Counted from the stretch's first letter, positions 36,331 through 45,426 are shown. The stretch: 64,000 bases of DNA from Lachnospiraceae bacterium (GCA_024405115.1 JAKSPD010000004.1:1-64000); one strand, 5' to 3'. Notes: generated by a model from the letters alone, not told the origin. A program made the numbers and translations.

Positions 36331-38058
36331 TTACTTGATTTCCCAGTTTACAAGATCCCAGTCACCGTACTGTCCGATTCCGTTGAAGAACTTATCCGGA
36401 ATTGCAAGCTTATTCTGGTTGTAAACAACTACGTTGTTAAGTGAATAGATACCGAACTCGTAAACGTTCTCCTGACCTGCAACCTGAAGAGCATCAGCTG
36501 CTGCCTTTGCATCTGCATCGTTGGTAGCTGTCTTGTAAGCTGCCCAGAGGTCATCAAAGATGGCTCCTCTTTCCTCTACTGCGTGAAGCATTGTGTAGTA
36601 GGACTCTGAAGTGATCTCATGATAGTACTGGATGGGGTCAAGGTTTGATCCGCCGCAGTAAACCATATCGAAGTTGCAGTCTGTGTAAAGCTGTACGCCG
36701 AGATCTCCTGTAAGAAGATGAGCTTCTGCCTTAACGCCTGCATCTGCGAGGTTCTGAACGATCATATCCATGATGTCGATGGTGTTCTGGTCGTTGTAGT
36801 AGTAAGCAATGTTAAGCTCCTGGCTGTAGTCGAATCCTGCAGCATCAAGAAGGGCCTTTGCACCCTCTACATCACGCTGGAATGCGGGGATAGCACTGTT
36901 GTACATTGCTGAATTTGGATTAACAAGTGTTGTAAGAGCTACTGACTGTCCGTTGTAGCATGATGCTGCAGCTTCTCTGTCGATAAGCATTGAGATAGCC
37001 TTACGAACATCGTTCTTCTTGATATCCTCATGTACATTTCCGTCTGCACGCTCTCCGCAGTTGAAGAGGAAGAAACGGTAGTATGTGGATGTGATAACGG
37101 GAGCTGCCATTTCTGCATTCTGAGCGCAGATGTTCTTTGCTGCCTCAATATCATTTACGTTGTTGCCGTATGCGAAGTCAACATCTCCTGCGATAAGTCC
37201 TGCTACAAGAGCATCGCCGCCGCCTGTCTGGTATGATGTGAAAAGAGCCTTCTGGATCTTTGACTGTCCGCCGTAGTATGTCTCGTTGGGAACCATTGTG
37301 AAGTAGTCGGGGAATGATACCTCATCGATCTTCCAGCAGCCTAAACCAACGGGCTTCTTCCAGTAATCCTCATAAGTCTCAAGCTCTTCGGGAGCAACAT
37401 CTCCGAGAAGGTGCTTCGGAAGAATGTAAATTCCTGAAACATTAAGAGCGAAGCAACTGTTGGGGCTTGTAAGCTTGAAGATTATCTTGTTGCCGTCAGC
37501 AGTTACGCCTGAAAGCTCCTTTGCGCCGTTAGACTTGACATCGTCATAACCTTCAACATCAGTAAGCTTTGCTCCGAAGTTTGAAACGGGATCTGCGATA
37601 GCAGCCCACATTGAGAAGAGAACGTCATCAGCTGTGAAAGGCTCACCGTCTGACCACTGAACGCCTTCTCTTAATGTGTATGTGTATGTAAGACCGTCAG
37701 CTGAAACCTCATAATCCGTAGCAAGCTTCGGGATGTATGTTCCGTCGCCTACGGGGATATTAAGGGGCTCCCAGAGTGCAAATACACCAACGTGCTGCTG
37801 GTCTCTGTGCGGTGACTCAAACAGAGTATCGATACCGTTTGCCTGTGTCCACTGGAACTTTGCTACCGGTACTTCTGCAGGAGCTGCTTCTGTTGCTGCA
37901 GCTGCTGTCGTTGCAGCTGCTGTCGTTGCTGCCTGTGCTGCAGCAGCTTCGGTTGCTGCTTCTGTTGCGGGTGCTTCTGTTGCTGCCGGCTCTGAGGCAC
38001 ATGCTGCAAGTGAAACTACCATAAGAGCTGCAAGTAATAAGCTGATAAGTTTTCTCAT
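36331..38058 (-). CDS. ABC importer substrate-binding lipoprotein (family 5), cluster B
   Basis: 575 residues with a lipoprotein signal peptide ending SLAAC (Cys20), then an Ala/Thr/Glu linker to about residue 65. The mature SBP_bac_5 domain shows LATDYEVSADGLTYTYTLRE and QWSDGEPFTADDVLF. It is similar to but clearly diverged from the cluster A SBP, so the two importers may take related but different ligands. GGAG lies upstream of the ATG, and a promoter and an inverted repeat are just 5'. Confidence 0.9.
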   Translation of the reverse strand: MRKLISLLLAALMVVSLAACASEPAATEAPATEAATEAAAAQAATTAAATTAAAATEAAPAEVPVAKFQWTQANGIDTLFESPHRDQQHVGVFALWEPLNIPVGDGTYIPKLATDYEVSADGLTYTYTLREGVQWSDGEPFTADDVLFSMWAAIADPVSNFGAKLTDVEGYDDVKSNGAKELSGVTADGNKIIFKLTSPNSCFALNVSGIYILPKHLLGDVAPEELETYEDYWKKPVGLGCWKIDEVSFPDYFTMVPNETYYGGQSKIQKALFTSYQTGGGDALVAGLIAGDVDFAYGNNVNDIEAAKNICAQNAEMAAPVITSTYYRFFLFNCGERADGNVHEDIKKNDVRKAISMLIDREAAASCYNGQSVALTTLVNPNSAMYNSAIPAFQRDVEGAKALLDAAGFDYSQELNIAYYYNDQNTIDIMDMIVQNLADAGVKAEAHLLTGDLGVQLYTDCNFDMVYCGGSNLDPIQYYHEITSESYYTMLHAVEERGAIFDDLWAAYKTATNDADAKAAADALQVAGQENVYEFGIYSLNNVVVYNQNKLAIPDKFFNGIGQYGDWDLVNWEIK

Positions 38059-38089
38059 TTTCTTTCTCCTTTTTTTATTTACGCTTTCC

Positions 38090-38105
38090 GGTACATTTCT
38101 GTACC
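38090..38105. promoter_or_regulatory. Inverted repeat, possible operator of cluster B
   Basis: GGTACA and TGTACC around a four-base spacer lie in the leader of the SBP gene, about 15 bases downstream of the -10 box. This is a plausible operator for one of the AraC proteins or another repressor. Confidence 0.4.
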
Positions 38106-38121
38106 ATAATCGTCAATATTT

Positions 38122-38150
38122 ATAATAAAGCACTTTATTTGTTTTTTCAA
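38122..38150 (-). promoter_or_regulatory. Promoter of the cluster B operon
   Basis: TTGAAA (38150-38145) and TATTAT (38127-38122) with a 17-base spacer, about 65 bases upstream of the SBP start codon. Confidence 0.6.
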
Positions 38151-38251
38151 GTTGGCATAAATGACAACGGAATCAAATCTATGTCTCAAACTGCAAGTGT
38201 TTTTTGATTGAAAAGGTGGTATATTGTCCAAAAAGAACTTAAGGAGTCACT

Positions 38252-40978
38252 ATGAGCATCTCATATGAAAAAAGATCCTTTGAGGATTTCAGAAAAGGCA
38301 CCTTCGGAAACGGAGGCAAAAACATTTATGTTTCCGCAAAAGGTGTGCTTCAGCGTATCTATAATTATGATGTTACCGGAAACGGTTATCCCGATATCCC
38401 CATGGGCAACAGCCACGGCATGGGAGAACGCCCTGATGTAAGGATCATATCCGAAGACGGAAACGGCGGCTTTTCCTTTAAGGCTTTTCCTTCGGAGGGA
38501 AGCTTTGATGCCGTTTCTTATGACCTCTGCGGAGACGGATTTGACGACCTTGTGATTGCCTGCCAGAATAACGGAACCCATGCGGACGGTGTGGCGGTCA
38601 TCTACCACGGAAGTGACTGCGGACTCTCCATGGATTACCGTGAGGAACTTCCGGTCCCGGATGCCATCGGTGTTGCCGCCGGACGTTTTGACGGCAAAAA
38701 GCCGGCTCTTGCCTTCGTCTGCGGCGGATTCCTCCGCGTGTTCTATCAGGACGAACGCGGCTTTGACATGATCGTCTTTCAGGATATCGATATTTCCGCT
38801 TCTTCAGGAGCTGCCGCCGATCTTGACGGTGACGGATACGATGACCTTTACCTGAAATGCACCGATGGTTCCGCATGCATTTTATGGGGCGGACCCGACG
38901 GACTCAACAAAGGCCGCATGACAAAATTTGCCAAGGCCGATCCAGAACCAGCCATCGGAAGAGGAACCACCGCCACGAGACGCGCCCATTCATTCGGTTG
39001 GAGGTGCGCCGTTTTAAAACAGGACGGGAAAGTTCTTGTTTACGCGGGTGGAAAGCACGCTGATTTTTACAGCTTCACAAAAGAAAGAAAGGCTGTAAAA
39101 GAATTCACGGTTTCCACTGGTAATTCCGTGTTTGCACTTAACGGCCCATTTACCTCGGCAGATAATGACGACCTTGTCATTCTGACAGCTGACGGACTTG
39201 ATAATGAGTCTGCCTGTGTCCTTTATAAGAACTGGGATAAGAGAAAGAAAATCTCATTTAATATAAGAGGCGCTATTACCGGAAGCTTTGCCTCCCTGAA
39301 ATCAGGAAATGTCCTGGCGGTTGCCTGCCGCGGGGACAGCATCCTTCATACAAAACCTTCCTATATCATAAGCTTTGAAAACAAAAAGGCGGAAACGGTC
39401 CTTTCCTTTGACGCCCATGAGCCCGCACGTCTCGTTCCCGGAAAGTATAACGGGAAGGAGACGGAGATTGCCGTGATCGACCATGAGTCCGGCCGTGTAA
39501 ACGGTGACGAGACGGCAAGGGTATATGTCGGAGAGCCCGACGGATATGATCCGGAAAGATATATCGGCCTTCAGGGAAGCGCCGCCGTGGACATGCACTT
39601 TGTGGACCTGAACGATGACGGCCGTACCGATGTCGTGCTCACAAACTGCTCGGAAAACGCACCGGCAACCGATCCCGGAAGCTTTATCTACTATCAGGAT
39701 GAAAACGGCCTTTCCAATGACCGCCGCACCATTCTTCCCACGGTCAGGGCACACGGCATGGCCATCGGGGATTTCCAGAAACGCGGATATCTCGACATCG
39801 CCGCAGGCGGATTATGCAACCGTGAAATCCGGATCTTCCGGGGAGGGCCCGACGGATACTCCATGGAAAACTCCTATGCAGTGGTAATGGGACCGGATGA
39901 CGGAAACTACAGGCCCACCATAGGAAACGTTTTCAGTGAGGACATGGTATGGCCGGAGGGCGAAAAGGAGCTTGCCTGGACGCACGGAGAGATAAGGTGG
40001 CTCGGAACGGCGGACCTTACCGGAAACGGATGGCTCGACCTTTTTGTCAGCTGCATCCAGATGCCTTACATCCTCATCTACCTCGGAGGACCGGACGGAT
40101 TCAAAAGTGACCGCTTCCTAAAGTTCAATGCTCCCGGTGCCATCAACTGCACGATGGCAGACCTCAACAAAAACGGCTATCTTGACCTGATCCTGAGCCA
40201 CCATTATATTCAGGCAAAGAAGAGTTACTATGAAAGCTATGTTTCCATTTACTGGGGCGGACCGGACGGATTCAAGGAGAGCCGGAAGACGCTTCTTCCC
40301 ACGCACTGCGCAAATGCTGTCACGGTGGGAGACTTTAACGGAAACGGATGGCTGGACATCTATGCCACCTGTTATAATAACGGCCGCGAACGTGACCTTT
40401 TAAGCTGGGTGTTCCCGAATGACCGCGGCCATTTCAACTACCGTGACCGTTATCCCATCTACAACCATTCCGGTTCCGGCTGCATCGCGGGAGATTTCAA
40501 CGGCGACGGATATACGGACCTGATCATCGCAAACCATAAGGATACCGGAAACCACACCTGTAATTCCTGGATTCTCTGGGGCGGACCGGACGGATTAAAG
40601 GAAGACCGCCGTACGGAGCTTCCTTCCGCAGGCCCTCACGGACTGGCGACGGTTCATCCCGGCAACATCATGGACCGCGGTCCTGCCGAATATTATGACA
40701 GCGAACCTCTTCCGGTTCCGGTAGGCACGGAAAAGATGACCGTAAGCTATGAAGGCGAGCTTCTTGGAAAAGGTTATGTCAGGCTTTATATAAAAACCGC
40801 CGCTACTGAGGAGGCTCTTATCCTTACTGAATGGGCGGAGACTGAGGCGGGAAGAACCACGAACATAAGTGAATTCCTTAACGGAAAGAATGGATATGCA
40901 CAGTACCGTCTTGCACTCTGCGCCCCCTGCTCTGCGGGAAATGTAAGAATTAATTATGTAAAGGCAGAATTTATCTGA
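38252..40978 (+). CDS. Cytoplasmic FG-GAP/VCBS beta-propeller protein, cluster B
   Basis: 908 residues, colinear with the cluster A propeller and lacking a signal peptide. The Ca-binding repeats (DLDGDGYDDLYL, DLNDDGRTDVVL, DLTGNGWLDLFV, DLNKNGYLDLIL, DFNGNGWLDIYA, DFNGDGYTDLII) and the conserved motifs ATRRAHS, SHHYI, LPTHCANAVT and YNHSGSGCIAGDF all recur. It is read divergently from the cluster B importer, with AAGGAG before the ATG, and ends at a hairpin terminator. A hydrolytic or lyase role in the cytoplasm is inferred. Confidence 0.8.
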   Translation: MSISYEKRSFEDFRKGTFGNGGKNIYVSAKGVLQRIYNYDVTGNGYPDIPMGNSHGMGERPDVRIISEDGNGGFSFKAFPSEGSFDAVSYDLCGDGFDDLVIACQNNGTHADGVAVIYHGSDCGLSMDYREELPVPDAIGVAAGRFDGKKPALAFVCGGFLRVFYQDERGFDMIVFQDIDISASSGAAADLDGDGYDDLYLKCTDGSACILWGGPDGLNKGRMTKFAKADPEPAIGRGTTATRRAHSFGWRCAVLKQDGKVLVYAGGKHADFYSFTKERKAVKEFTVSTGNSVFALNGPFTSADNDDLVILTADGLDNESACVLYKNWDKRKKISFNIRGAITGSFASLKSGNVLAVACRGDSILHTKPSYIISFENKKAETVLSFDAHEPARLVPGKYNGKETEIAVIDHESGRVNGDETARVYVGEPDGYDPERYIGLQGSAAVDMHFVDLNDDGRTDVVLTNCSENAPATDPGSFIYYQDENGLSNDRRTILPTVRAHGMAIGDFQKRGYLDIAAGGLCNREIRIFRGGPDGYSMENSYAVVMGPDDGNYRPTIGNVFSEDMVWPEGEKELAWTHGEIRWLGTADLTGNGWLDLFVSCIQMPYILIYLGGPDGFKSDRFLKFNAPGAINCTMADLNKNGYLDLILSHHYIQAKKSYYESYVSIYWGGPDGFKESRKTLLPTHCANAVTVGDFNGNGWLDIYATCYNNGRERDLLSWVFPNDRGHFNYRDRYPIYNHSGSGCIAGDFNGDGYTDLIIANHKDTGNHTCNSWILWGGPDGLKEDRRTELPSAGPHGLATVHPGNIMDRGPAEYYDSEPLPVPVGTEKMTVSYEGELLGKGYVRLYIKTAATEEALILTEWAETEAGRTTNISEFLNGKNGYAQYRLALCAPCSAGNVRINYVKAEFI

Positions 40979-40990
40979 TGTATAATGAAT

Positions 40991-41024
40991 GGCAGGCCTG
41001 CTTTAAGACCTGCCTTTTATTATT
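40991..41024 (+). terminator. Terminator after the cluster B FG-GAP gene
   Basis: GGCAGG pairs with CCTGCC, followed by TTTTATTATTTT. It sits between the propeller gene and the transporter gene and argues against an upstream start of the latter. Confidence 0.75.
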
Positions 41025-41043
41025 TTGGAAAGAAATCGTAAAA

Positions 41044-42258
41044 ATGATCAGGAAGAACCTTAAAATCTACTATATACGTGGTGCTCTCTACAGCATTGCA
41101 ATGCTGTTTTTCGCCGGCGGTCTGACACAGACATTTCTGCTCGAGGCCGGTGTCAGTGACCACCGCGTTTCCATATATGTGGCCGTAATGCAGGTGGCTG
41201 AATGCGCTGCAATGATCCTTGTATCAGGTCCGCTCGAAAAGAGGACGGACCTGATACAGCTCTATGGCCGCTACCATCTTCTGCTGCTTCCCATGGCTCT
41301 TACAATGATCATTGTATGCTTTTTCCCCGGCATGGGGGCAGGGGCTGTTTATACCCTCATGATGATAGGTGGCGTACTCACGTACATCGCCATAGGCTTT
41401 ATTGGAATACTTGAATACAAGCTTCCTTATCTTATCATTAACATGAATGAATACGGAAGCATCATGGCTGTCGGAACAGTTGTTACCGGTGTTGCGACAC
41501 TGACCTCGTCTATGCTTATATCCGCAGTGGTAAAGGGCAGGGATTTCATATCCGTTATCGGCTATTTCATAATCCCCGCTGCACTGATGGTGATTATTGT
41601 CAGCAGAATGACGCTTGATTACCGCGAAGTAAGTGTGAATGCCGCAATGACGGCATCATCCGGAAAAAAGATCAACCTTCTGAACTATAAACCGTTCCAG
41701 CTGCTTGCGCTTCCAAACCTTCTTCGCGGATTCTCCACCGGAACCTTCAACCTGTTTACTACCATAGGATATCACCTTGGATTCATTGACACCGTGACGG
41801 CTACATACATGGTAACCATAGGAAACATCGTTATCTTTGCAGTGGGCATCTTCTATCAGAAGGCAGCCAAATGGCATAAGGACACGCTTATTCTGCTGAT
41901 AGCCGGTTTTCTGATGCTTGTCGTTATGCCGCTTGCCTTTATCGGCGGAAATGTAAAGTTTTTCCTTTGCATGTATGTTGCTGCATTCTTCCTTAAAACC
42001 ATTTTTGAATATATTTCCCCCGTTGCAATCGTTCCCATTCTTGATTATGAGATTGTGGGACAGTTTACCGCATGGCGTTTGTCCCTTTACCTTGCGGGCA
42101 TTGCCCTTTCGGGTGTTCTTGCCATCCCCATGGTGGATGCAATGGGAGTCATTCCCGCAATGATAACCAACGGACTCTGCTTTGCTCTCAGCGGTGTCGC
42201 TTATTATGTTGTCGTTAAATCACTTCTTAAGGAAAAACAGAAGAATAAGTCAGATTGA
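41044..42258 (+). CDS. Putative MFS-type multi-pass transporter
   Basis: 404 residues from the ATG at 41044; an in-frame upstream start at 40978 would place the first 22 residues in the terminator stem and is rejected. About 12 hydrophobic segments with the pattern of a major facilitator, including a short charged loop KGR after the fifth or sixth helix. No specific MFS family motif is clear. Following the propeller gene and cluster B, it may export or import a related metabolite. A weak ribosome binding site (GGAAAG) lies upstream. Confidence 0.65.
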   Translation: MIRKNLKIYYIRGALYSIAMLFFAGGLTQTFLLEAGVSDHRVSIYVAVMQVAECAAMILVSGPLEKRTDLIQLYGRYHLLLLPMALTMIIVCFFPGMGAGAVYTLMMIGGVLTYIAIGFIGILEYKLPYLIINMNEYGSIMAVGTVVTGVATLTSSMLISAVVKGRDFISVIGYFIIPAALMVIIVSRMTLDYREVSVNAAMTASSGKKINLLNYKPFQLLALPNLLRGFSTGTFNLFTTIGYHLGFIDTVTATYMVTIGNIVIFAVGIFYQKAAKWHKDTLILLIAGFLMLVVMPLAFIGGNVKFFLCMYVAAFFLKTIFEYISPVAIVPILDYEIVGQFTAWRLSLYLAGIALSGVLAIPMVDAMGVIPAMITNGLCFALSGVAYYVVVKSLLKEKQKNKSD

Positions 42259-42371
42259 AGACAAAGAATCTTGCCCCATTCTTTTCCGCCGCGCTCACCC
42301 GGACATAGGTAATATTCTTTCCTTTATATGCCATCTGACGATGTTCCTCCTGTATATCAGTTCAGCGCAAT
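42259..42371. other. Non-coding stretch after the MFS gene
   Basis: No gene, hairpin terminator or known site recognised here. The sequence is ordinary in composition and probably represents decayed material next to the relic that follows. Confidence 0.3.
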
Positions 42372-42548
42372 TTATCCCTTTATATATTTGGCATTGACAT
42401 ACTTTGTGGCTCTGGCATTTCCCAGTTTGACAATAGAGTTTGTTTTCACCATCCTGCCGAGCACCGATTCCACAGTTGTCGGACTCACATCCCGGAGAAT
42501 ATCGCATATTTCTGCACAATTATATGCAGATACCCGGCTTCGAAGCAG
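42372..42548 (-). pseudogene. Relic of a winged-HTH (Fic-associated type) C-terminus
   Basis: 59 codons on the minus strand read NCAEICDILRDVSPTTVES then VLGRMVKTNSIVKLGNARAT and KYVNAKYIKG before a TAA. This resembles the winged-helix C-terminal part found in Fic-family and related proteins. There is a stop directly upstream and no start or ribosome binding site, so only a fragment remains. The identity of the parent protein is uncertain. Confidence 0.4.
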
Positions 42549-42765
42549 TTATCTGCCATTGATTCGCCAGGAAACCTTGCGGCTGTTCCCGATTTTCCTC
42601 ATTCGGCTCTTATTTATTCATTTAGATTCTATAAAATATACCGGTTTTTGCAAGTTCATCTACACCATACCCTAATTGACGCAACAGGAGGCAAAATAAG
42701 GAAAGAAATGCTCTGTTAACTGCGATGGCTGTCGGGGCATCTTTTATGCAGCAATTAACTTAAAA

Positions 42766-42782
42766 TTTACCTATAAGGTTAA
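42766..42782. promoter_or_regulatory. Operator O1 of the HigBA module (imperfect)
   Basis: TTTACCT-ATA-AGGTTAA is a near copy of the perfect palindrome at 42824 and sits just upstream of the -35 box. Confidence 0.6.
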
Positions 42783-42791
42783 TTGCATAAA

Positions 42792-42820
42792 TTGACTTCA
42801 GAAGCGATACGTGTTAGTAT
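42792..42820 (+). promoter_or_regulatory. Promoter of the HigBA module
   Basis: TTGACT (42792-42797) and TAGTAT (42815-42820) with a 17-base spacer, flanked on both sides by matching operator palindromes. Confidence 0.75.
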
Positions 42821-42823
42821 ATA

Positions 42824-42840
42824 TTTACCTGATAGGTAAA
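42824..42840. promoter_or_regulatory. Operator O2 of the HigBA module (perfect palindrome)
   Basis: TTTACCT-GAT-AGGTAAA, a perfect 7-3-7 inverted repeat immediately after the -10 box, where HigA-type antitoxins bind to repress. Confidence 0.75.
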
Positions 42841-42862
42841 TCTTCTGCAGGAGAGTGGCTGA

Positions 42863-43159
42863 TTGAAAATTACGTACAAGAGCAGTAAACTCGAAAAAGT
42901 GTGTACGGACATTAAGGTCGCTGAGAAAAAATACGGCACACAAATGGCAGAAAAGATTGATATGCGTATTGGAGAAATATCGGCAGCGGACACGGTGGAA
43001 ATGATGGTACAGTTCCACATTGGACGTTGTCATACATTAACTCAAAACAGAAAAGGTCAGTATGCCGTAGACCTTGTCCATCCGTATAGATTAGTATTTG
43101 AAAAGCATGGAGACGAAATTCAGATAGCTCATATTTTGGAAATCGTTGATTATCATTAA
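42863..43159 (+). CDS. higB: RelE/HigB-type toxin
   Basis: 98 residues with a TTG start nine bases after AGGAG. It has the RelE/ParE fold pattern of HigB toxins: an N-terminal strand and long helix with Lys/Glu repeats, MRIGEISAADTV in the middle, then strands LTQNRKGQYAVDLVHPYRLVFE with basic residues for mRNA cleavage. It ends IAHILEIVDYH. HigB toxins cleave mRNA in the ribosome. Toxin-first order, with the antitoxin 23 bases downstream, is the usual HigBA order. Confidence 0.85.
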   Translation: MKITYKSSKLEKVCTDIKVAEKKYGTQMAEKIDMRIGEISAADTVEMMVQFHIGRCHTLTQNRKGQYAVDLVHPYRLVFEKHGDEIQIAHILEIVDYH

Positions 43160-43182
43160 AGGAGAGCAAAGGAGGGTTAACT

Positions 43183-44235
43183 ATGGCTAGAAGCAGAAGT
43201 TATATTGCAACGCCACCCGGAGCCACAATTAAAGAGCAGCTGAATGACAGAGGAATGAGCCAGAAAGAATTTGCTGCCAGAATGGATATGTCTGAGAAGC
43301 ATATCAGCAGACTCATTAATGGTGATGTCCAGCTTACCCCTGATTGCGCAGTAAGATTGGAAATGGTTCTTGGCATACCTGCAGAATTCTGGAGCAATCT
43401 CGAAGCAATTTACAGGGAAAAGCTGGTCAAAGTTGAAGCTGAGAATGCAATGGAACAGGATGAGGAAATTGCAAGGCATTTTCCTTATGGTGAAATGGCA
43501 AAGTACGACTGGATTCCTGCAACACGAAACAGCAAAGAAAAGGTCTTGCATCTTAGAAAGTATTTTGAGGTTGTCGAGCTTTCCTTGCTCGGCAATAATC
43601 AAATTACAAGAATTGCATGCCGTAGATTAGCTATTACAAAAAAAAGTGATTTGGCGCTCATGGCATGGGCGCAGAGAGCTAAAGTTATTGCTCGTGGAAT
43701 AGATACTGAGCCGATTAATGTTAAAGGACTTATTAACAAGCTCGATGAAATTCGAAGCATGACTCTTATGTCGCCTGAACAGTTTTGCCCCAGATTGAAG
43801 GCCCTGTTATCTGAATGTGGTATTGCGCTCGTTTTCTTGCCTCATCTCAAAGGTTCGTTCCTTCACGGTGCAACATTCATGGATGGAAATAAAATTGTTC
43901 TTGGATTAACAGCTCGAGGAAGCGATGCAGACCGTTTTTGGTTTTGCCTTTTTCATGAGCTTGGGCATATTATTCTTGGGCATATTGGAAATGCAGATGG
44001 AACAACGGAACTTGATGAAGCAGACGCAGATGTCTGGTCCCGGGATCAGTTGATTCCAGCTGACGCTTTTGGAAAATTTATAGAACATAAGGCTTTTTCA
44101 AGCGAAATGGTGATTGCATTTGCAGAAACTATGTGTGTTGCTCCAGGTGTTGTTGTCGGCAGATTACAGAACGAAGGCGCGATAAAACATAATATGCTTA
44201 ATGAATTGAAAGAGCACTATGTCATTGCAGGATAA
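43183..44235 (+). CDS. higA: HigA-type antitoxin fused to ImmA/IrrE metallopeptidase domain
   Basis: 350 residues. The N-terminal HTH (about 12-60; LNDRGMSQKEFAARMDMSEK, HISRLINGDV) is HigA-like. The C-terminal half is an ImmA/IrrE domain with the zinc motif HELGH (258-262) and a later Glu/Asp-rich region (ELDEADADVWSRDQ). HigA proteins of this long form neutralise HigB and autorepress. The protease domain could cleave this or another repressor under stress, so the module may be derepressed proteolytically; this is inferred. No terminator seen. Confidence 0.85.
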   Translation: MARSRSYIATPPGATIKEQLNDRGMSQKEFAARMDMSEKHISRLINGDVQLTPDCAVRLEMVLGIPAEFWSNLEAIYREKLVKVEAENAMEQDEEIARHFPYGEMAKYDWIPATRNSKEKVLHLRKYFEVVELSLLGNNQITRIACRRLAITKKSDLALMAWAQRAKVIARGIDTEPINVKGLINKLDEIRSMTLMSPEQFCPRLKALLSECGIALVFLPHLKGSFLHGATFMDGNKIVLGLTARGSDADRFWFCLFHELGHIILGHIGNADGTTELDEADADVWSRDQLIPADAFGKFIEHKAFSSEMVIAFAETMCVAPGVVVGRLQNEGAIKHNMLNELKEHYVIAG

Positions 44236-44453
44236 CCAAAAAAGCTGCATAAAGTGAATCGGTAGCTTTCACTGCATCATAATCAGCACGTAAATCCTCA
44301 TCCACCAGTAAAATGCTGAAAAAACAGGATAGAAACATAATTAAACCAACCATACAGCGCCCCCCGTTAATAATAACTGTATAGTCAGACATCCCACGAG
44401 TTGATTGACAGTAGGTAAAACACCCGCTATCTTAATAATCTGAGTTTTGTATT

Positions 44454-44488
44454 TGTTTGACGATGACGAAAGATTTGAATAATTTTTT
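44454..44488 (+). repeat. Duplicated tail of the cluster A dppF-type gene
   Basis: TGTTTGACGATGACGAAAGA and the following bases to the T-run equal the last codons and stop of the ATPase gene at 20455-20488. This marks the left end of a duplicated block that also carries lyase copy 2. The stretch from 44236 to 44453 before it holds nothing recognisable. Confidence 0.85.
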
Positions 44489-44506
44489 AATAAAGAGGTA
44501 TTTAGC

Positions 44507-45382
44507 ATGAAAACAGGATTTGTACCGGCATTGGGAACTCCGACTGATGAAAACGGAAACCTTATCGCAGCTTCCTATGAAAAAGAAATCGAAAAGATGA
44601 TCGAATGCGGGGCAGTAGGCCTTCTTTCCATGGGTTCCATGGGGATTCAGGCATTCCTCCGGAACGAGGTGTGCGTGGAAGTTGCTGAAACGGCAGTAAA
44701 GGCTGCTGCAGGCAGGGTTCCGGTTTATGTGGGATGCATGGACAACTCCATCAACCGCGCCAAGGAAAGAATGGCTTCAATGGAACATCTGGGCCTTACG
44801 GCATTCGTATTTACGACACCCTACTATGAGATCGATTCCCGTGACCAGATCATGAAGTACTTTAAGGCTCTTGCAAACTCAACAAAGCACGGCATCGTAC
44901 TTTATGACCTTCCCGGCGTTACACAGCAGAAGATCACCTACAGCATGGTCTTCGAACTTAAAAAGGAATGCAAAAATTTCATCGGCATCAAGTCAGCTGA
45001 CCTTTACATGTTAAGACACATCCGTCTTAACCCCGATTTTGCTGATTTCACTACATTCTATTCAGGAATGGACGCATTTGACATCGCCTACAAGTGGGGA
45101 ATTGGAAACATCCTTGACGGAATGCTCCCCGCTACTCCCAAGAACACAAAGGCCATGATCGAGGCCCTTGACGGCGGTGACTATGCAAATGCCGCCAGAT
45201 ATCTTGACAACATCATTTCATTCCGTGACTTCTACATTGACAACGACCTCTGGCCGGCATTCTCAGCAACCATGAACCTTCTTGGTTTCGAAGGCTTCTT
45301 TGCTCCCGACTGGGCTACACCCGTAGACCATGAGACAGTTGAAAAAATCCGCAAGAAGATGATTGAGATCGGGGAGCTTTGA
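44507..45382 (+). CDS. DapA/NanA-family Schiff-base lyase or dehydratase, copy 2
   Basis: 291 residues; residues 1-276 match copy 1 at 20504 exactly and only a few differ at the end (DHETVEKIRKK versus DPETFEKIREK). Nucleotides are identical for the first 764 bases, then diverge to roughly 85 percent over the last 112 bases, including silent sites. All catalytic residues are intact (Tyr133, Lys162). It keeps its own Shine-Dalgarno (AAAGAGG) but has no importer genes upstream, so expression depends on an unrecognised promoter. It lies on a 24-kb distant duplicate. Confidence 0.88.
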   Translation: MKTGFVPALGTPTDENGNLIAASYEKEIEKMIECGAVGLLSMGSMGIQAFLRNEVCVEVAETAVKAAAGRVPVYVGCMDNSINRAKERMASMEHLGLTAFVFTTPYYEIDSRDQIMKYFKALANSTKHGIVLYDLPGVTQQKITYSMVFELKKECKNFIGIKSADLYMLRHIRLNPDFADFTTFYSGMDAFDIAYKWGIGNILDGMLPATPKNTKAMIEALDGGDYANAARYLDNIISFRDFYIDNDLWPAFSATMNLLGFEGFFAPDWATPVDHETVEKIRKKMIEIGEL

Positions 45383-45426
45383 TTTGATCCGGAGCCTTAA
45401 GCTTTTATCAATATACTGAATTATTA

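Noticed and set aside
37870..38000. Repetitive GCT/GCA-rich stretch as a possible tandem repeat array
   Set aside because: It codes the Ala/Thr/Glu linker after the lipobox of the SBP, usual in this protein type.
40978..41043. Upstream start of the MFS-type gene
   Set aside because: The stretch forms a hairpin terminator with U-run; the ATG at 41044 is the better start.
42328..42675. 115-codon plus-strand frame
   Set aside because: No ribosome binding site or homology; the opposite strand holds a HTH relic.
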